Source: Aliarcobacter butzleri
Lineage (GTDB): Bacteria; Campylobacterota; Campylobacteria; Campylobacterales; Arcobacteraceae
Assembly (NCBI GenBank): GCA_012522985.1
Contig: JAAYJJ010000013.1
Location: forward strand, 1 to 9,020
DNA: 9,020 bases
Direction of reading: 5' to 3'
The notes below the pieces were generated by a model. It was not told where the DNA came from. It made no database searches and saw only the letters and a program-made list of their open reading frames with translations. Position numbers and translations under genes: made by a program. This document shows positions 6,290 to 9,020 of the stretch, piece by piece (within the stretch, counting starts at the first letter, position 1; each line of letters starts with the position of its first letter).

Positions 6290-7446
6290 ATATGCTCTCA
6301 TTTTTAGGACAAACTCCAACTCAAGCACTTAGAAATGCACAAAAAGAGTGCGGTGAGGATGCTATAGTAATATCAACCAAAAAAATAGCAGATAAAAAGA
6401 GTAATGGTAAAGATATGTATGAAGTTGTGGTTGCTTTAGAAGAGGAATTTGAAAAACACCAAAAAATATCAAAACAAAAAATGGTTAAAAAAACTCAAAC
6501 AGAAGATATAGCTCACACAGAACTAATAGCACAATTTTATGATTTTAAAAGTGAAATTTTAAAGATGCAAGAGACTATTTTAAATGTCCAAAAGTCTTTG
6601 TGGAGTCCTAAAAGCCAACTTTATGATCTAGTTATTCCTATAGAGTTTGTAGATATATATAATCTTTTTGAAGCAAATGAGTTTGATAGTGAGATGACTT
6701 ATACTATTATGAAAAAGACTATTCAGCAACTTCCCCCAGCACTTAAAACAAATCCAGCAAAAATAAAAGATTTTTTTAAACTTGTACTAAGAAGAATAAT
6801 ACCAATAAAGCATGAAGTTCCTTTACGTAAAAACCAAAGAAAGATAGTAATGTTTGTAGGTCCAACAGGGGTAGGAAAAACAACTACCATAGCAAAACTA
6901 GCAGCAAGATGTGCATATAAGATGGATATGGATTATAAAGTTGGTATTATTACACTTGATTCTTTTAGGGTTGGAGCTATTGAGCAACTTCGAGCTTATA
7001 CTACTATTATGAGGCTTCCTTTAGAGGTGGTTAAAAAACCAGAAGAGCTAATAGAGGCTATTATAAGGCTAAAAGATTGTAATTATATCTTTATAGATAC
7101 AGCAGGAAGTAGTCAATATGATGTAGATAAGATTGACCTAATCAATGAATATCAAAGCCATTTAGAAGATATCTCTATAGAAAAAAACCTCGTTTTACCA
7201 GCCAATATTAAACAAAGTGATTTACAAGATATCTATAAAAACTATTCAAAGCTAGGTATTAGTTATCTAACATTTACAAAGCTAGATGAGACTAGAAGTT
7301 TTGGAAATCTTATCTCTTTTGCACATAAAACCAAAAAATCTGTAACATATTTTAGTGTAGGACAAAATGTACCAGATGATCTAATACCAGCAGATGCAAA
7401 CTATCTTATCTCTTGCTTTTTAAACCAAGAGATTCCAGCGAGGTAG
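6286..7446 (+). CDS. flhF: Flagellar biogenesis GTPase FlhF
   Basis: FlhF is an SRP-family GTPase that marks the cell pole where the flagellar base is built. The 386 residues start at ATG 6286, overlapping the previous stop by four bases (ATGA), with a GGGAGAGG site upstream. The N-terminus '[17 protein letters not shown]' is the FlhF signature, followed by a low-complexity linker and helical N region. The G domain shows G1 '[10 protein letters not shown]' (192-201), '[12 protein letters not shown]' with D225, R228 and Q234, G3 DTAG (271-274), G4 'TKLDE' (331-335) and G5 near 'SVGQ' (357-360). The residue after DTAG is usually arginine in the SRP family, but is serine (S275) here. At 386 residues it is shorter than many FlhF (about 420-480), mostly in the linker. 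Confidence 0.95.
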   Translation: MNMLSFLGQTPTQALRNAQKECGEDAIVISTKKIADKKSNGKDMYEVVVALEEEFEKHQKISKQKMVKKTQTEDIAHTELIAQFYDFKSEILKMQETILNVQKSLWSPKSQLYDLVIPIEFVDIYNLFEANEFDSEMTYTIMKKTIQQLPPALKTNPAKIKDFFKLVLRRIIPIKHEVPLRKNQRKIVMFVGPTGVGKTTTIAKLAARCAYKMDMDYKVGIITLDSFRVGAIEQLRAYTTIMRLPLEVVKKPEELIEAIIRLKDCNYIFIDTAGSSQYDVDKIDLINEYQSHLEDISIEKNLVLPANIKQSDLQDIYKNYSKLGISYLTFTKLDETRSFGNLISFAHKTKKSVTYFSVGQNVPDDLIPADANYLISCFLNQEIPAR

Positions 7447-7448
7447 AG

Positions 7449-8267
7449 ATGTTTAGTAATATTTCATCTCAAGCAAAAAATCTTATTGATTTGGCTAAAA
7501 AAGGTACAAAAGAGTCAAAAACAAAGATTTTAACTATCACATCTGGTAAGGGTGGCGTTGGTAAATCAACATTTAGTGCAAATATCTCTTATTTACTAGC
7601 AGAACTTGGATATAAAGTGGCTATTTTAGATGCTGATATAGGCTTGGCTAATATGCATGTATTGTTTGATATGAAGCCTGAACTTACTTTTTTTGATTAT
7701 ATAGATGCCAAAGTAGATACTCTTGAAGAGATTATATTGCCAACTCCATATAAAAATATAAGTCTAATAGCAGGTAAGAGTGGATATGAGTACTCTTCTC
7801 AAACTAGTAGTTTTGTTTTTACTAAGCTAGTAAAAGAGCTTGTAGCTTTAAATAAGTTTGATATATTGATTATAGATACAGGAGCAGGATTAAACGAATA
7901 TGTAAAAGAGTTTTTAGAAGTTAGCCAAAATATTTTGGCTATTACATCTACTGATCCTAGTGCTTTGACTGATGTATATGCTTTGATGAAGATGTTAAGT
8001 ACAACAAAAGATAGGTTATTTTTGGCATTTAATCATACTAGAAGTTATCAAGTAGGTATGAGTATTACGGAGTCTATGAAAAATCTTGCACAAAAAAATA
8101 GACTTAATAGTAATTTTATGGTAAAATATCTAGGGAATGTTTCTATGTCACAAAATATTGCAACAACAGGTAGGCTTAGAAAACTCTTTGTAAGAGAGTT
8201 TGAGTATGATTTATACTCAATGGAGCTTAAAGTTATTGTAGATAATTTATTAATAAATATTAGGTAA
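7449..8267 (+). CDS. flhG: Flagellar number regulator FlhG (MinD-like ATPase)
   Basis: FlhG (also FleN/YlxH) is a MinD-type ATPase that limits flagellar number and stimulates the GTPase of FlhF. The start ATG 7449 (272 residues) is chosen over an upstream in-frame TTG at 7413: it lies two bases after the flhF stop and has GAGG at 7440-7443 with five-base spacing. The N-terminal 'SQAKNL' (Q8, A9, L12) resembles the DQAxxLR FlhF-activating motif. The ATPase motifs are the deviant Walker A 'GKGGVGKST' (33-41), 'DADIGLANM' (61-69) and 'DTGAG' (143-147). The '[10 protein letters not shown]' (166-175) segment is typical for FlhG. Length is normal. The flhF-flhG pair is a common arrangement. Confidence 0.95.
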   Translation: MFSNISSQAKNLIDLAKKGTKESKTKILTITSGKGGVGKSTFSANISYLLAELGYKVAILDADIGLANMHVLFDMKPELTFFDYIDAKVDTLEEIILPTPYKNISLIAGKSGYEYSSQTSSFVFTKLVKELVALNKFDILIIDTGAGLNEYVKEFLEVSQNILAITSTDPSALTDVYALMKMLSTTKDRLFLAFNHTRSYQVGMSITESMKNLAQKNRLNSNFMVKYLGNVSMSQNIATTGRLRKLFVREFEYDLYSMELKVIVDNLLINIR

Positions 8268-8291
8268 AAAGAGTTTAAGGATGATGGCGAT

Positions 8292-8630
8292 ATGATTATT
8301 GAGAGATTTTCTCAAAGCGTTATTGGAAGCGGGATATTACGGCTATATGTAGCTGTTGGGTTTTTCGCTTCTTTAATATTTTTTGTATTAAATGCTGATC
8401 ATTATTCGCCTATGGAGATGTTGGTATGGATGATAGTTATTACAATAGCCCTAAAAGGAATAGCCTATTTGATGTTATCAATGATAATATTGCTTTTTAG
8501 CCTTGAAAATAAAAAGGCCGAAATGGAGTATTATTCAAAAGCATCTGAAATAGAGCAGATGTTGGCTGATTTGGTTATGAAAGAGGCAGAAAGTGATTCA
8601 CAAAAGCAGACAAAAGGAGCTAAGAGATGA
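8292..8630 (+). CDS. Unassigned small protein with two to three membrane segments
   Basis: This encodes 112 residues starting at ATG 8292, with AAGGA at 8277-8281 ten bases upstream. An ATG at 8281 leads only to a four-codon stop. Hydrophobic segments lie at about 17-34 and 43-70; the second is long and contains K55, so it could be two shorter helices. The final 40 residues are hydrophilic and helix-prone (about 72-100), ending in a basic tail, which suggests a cytoplasmic C-terminus. I do not recognise a family. It sits between flhG and fliE, overlapping fliE by four bases, so it is probably made together with early basal-body proteins. A role in membrane-embedded assembly, for example an MS-ring or export-gate helper, is a guess from position only. 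Confidence 0.7.
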   Translation: MIIERFSQSVIGSGILRLYVAVGFFASLIFFVLNADHYSPMEMLVWMIVITIALKGIAYLMLSMIILLFSLENKKAEMEYYSKASEIEQMLADLVMKEAESDSQKQTKGAKR

Positions 8631-8929
8631 TAGGAATAGATAGTTTATCAAATAATTTAAGTTTAAATCAAATAGCAAAACCAACTCAAGGTATAGCAGA
8701 TGTTCAAAATAGAAGTTTTGACAATATGCTAAAAAAAGCTTTGCTAGAGGTTAATGAAACACAAGTTCAAGGATATGATGCTATGCAATCTATTGCAAAT
8801 GGAAGTGCCAAAAACCTCCAAGAAGCAGTTCAAAGGATAGAAGAAGCTGAACTTAGCTTGAAACTTGCTTTGGAAGTGAAAAATAAAGCAATCAACTCTC
8901 TTAGAGAAATAACTAAGATGCAAATCTAA
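8627..8929 (+). CDS. fliE: Flagellar basal-body adaptor FliE
   Basis: FliE joins the MS ring to the rod and is among the first proteins exported by the flagellar system. The 100-residue protein starts at ATG 8627, with AAGGAG at 8614-8619 and seven-base spacing, overlapping the previous gene by four bases. Family features are 'SFDNMLKKALLEVNETQ' (30-46), the 'QEAVQRIEEAELSLKLALEV' helix (65-84), and the closing 'VKNKAINSLREITKMQI', which corresponds to the FliE 'vRNK..eAY.EImrMQ' signature. No signal peptide is present, as expected. Its length is normal. Having fliE immediately before flgC differs from the common flgB-flgC-fliE order. Confidence 0.92.
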   Translation: MIGIDSLSNNLSLNQIAKPTQGIADVQNRSFDNMLKKALLEVNETQVQGYDAMQSIANGSAKNLQEAVQRIEEAELSLKLALEVKNKAINSLREITKMQI

Positions 8930-8944
8930 TAAAAGGGGTCTATT

Positions 8945-9020
8945 ATGGGTTTTTTTGATGGATACAATATCTCAACAAGCGGTATGAATGCTCAAAGAGA
9001 AAGAATCAATATAGTAAGTG
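8945..9020 (+). CDS. flgC: Rod protein FlgC, N-terminal fragment
   Basis: This starts at ATG 8945 with AAGGGG (8933-8938) six bases upstream and runs off the window after 25 codons. The visible 'MGFFDGYNISTSGMNAQ' then 'RERINIVS' fits the N-terminal helix of flagellar rod proteins. The 'F..YNISTSGMNAQR' pattern is closest to FlgC, which has the form 'dI..sgl.AQr.rmnv...N'. FlgB would lack the 'FFDGYNIS' opening. FlgC is a proximal rod subunit in the periplasm. With so little sequence the identity among FlgB, FlgC, FlgF and FlgG is likely but not certain. Confidence 0.78.
   Translation, partial: MGFFDGYNISTSGMNAQRERINIVS

Noticed and set aside
7413..7448. Upstream TTG start adding 12 residues to FlhG
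   Set aside because: It would overlap flhF and add residues not seen in FlhG; ATG 7449 has a proper ribosome site and keeps the N-terminal activating motif at the usual place.
1..9020. CRISPR array, insertion sequence, tRNA/rRNA or defence system
   Set aside because: No spaced direct repeats, terminal inverted repeats, transposase, RNA-gene motifs or defence domains were seen; the window is filled by flagellar and flagellum-linked genes.

Overview
This AT-rich window reads almost entirely on the plus strand and is a flagellar gene cluster. The base composition, lysine- and isoleucine-rich proteins, a FlgJ without its muramidase half, a FliN protein with an extra N-terminal domain, FlhF next to FlhG, and a T-rich extended -10 promoter together suggest a Campylobacterota bacterium. 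An Arcobacter-like marine or free-living member is my best guess, but the genus cannot be fixed from sequence reading alone.

Layout. Positions 1-219 hold the C-terminal end of the hook protein FlgE. An 80-base gap follows with a perfect 13-bp inverted repeat. Next come two genes that I cannot assign firmly: a 109-residue membrane-anchored coiled-coil protein (300-629) and, one base later, a 665-residue exported TPR protein (631-2628). A 139-base gap then carries a clear sigma-70-type promoter (-10 at 2669-2674). It appears to start one long operon that runs beyond the window end: a FliN/FliY-type switch protein, motA, motB, flgJ (rod-binding domain only), a FlgN-like chaperone, a short FlgA-like exported protein, flhF, flhG, an unassigned two-TM protein, fliE, and the start of flgC. 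The gaps in this operon are at most 24 bases, and several genes overlap by 1-4 bases.

How the genes fit together. FlhF and FlhG set the site and number of flagella. FliE, FlgC, FlgJ and the FlgA-like protein build the rod and P ring. FlgN is expected to escort the hook-associated proteins. FliN/FliY is part of the switch (C-ring). MotA and MotB form the stator, whose sequence resembles the PomAB (sodium) type. The TPR protein, the coiled-coil protein and the two-TM protein are the uncharacterised parts. By position they are candidates for motor scaffold or assembly factors, such as the PflA/PflB type of stator scaffold known from Campylobacter.

I found no CRISPR array, mobile element, RNA gene or defence system. 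The most notable points are the three unassigned genes, a MotA lacking both family-conserved prolines, an FlhF with serine in place of the usual arginine after DTAG, and an operon that mixes number-control, stator and rod genes.
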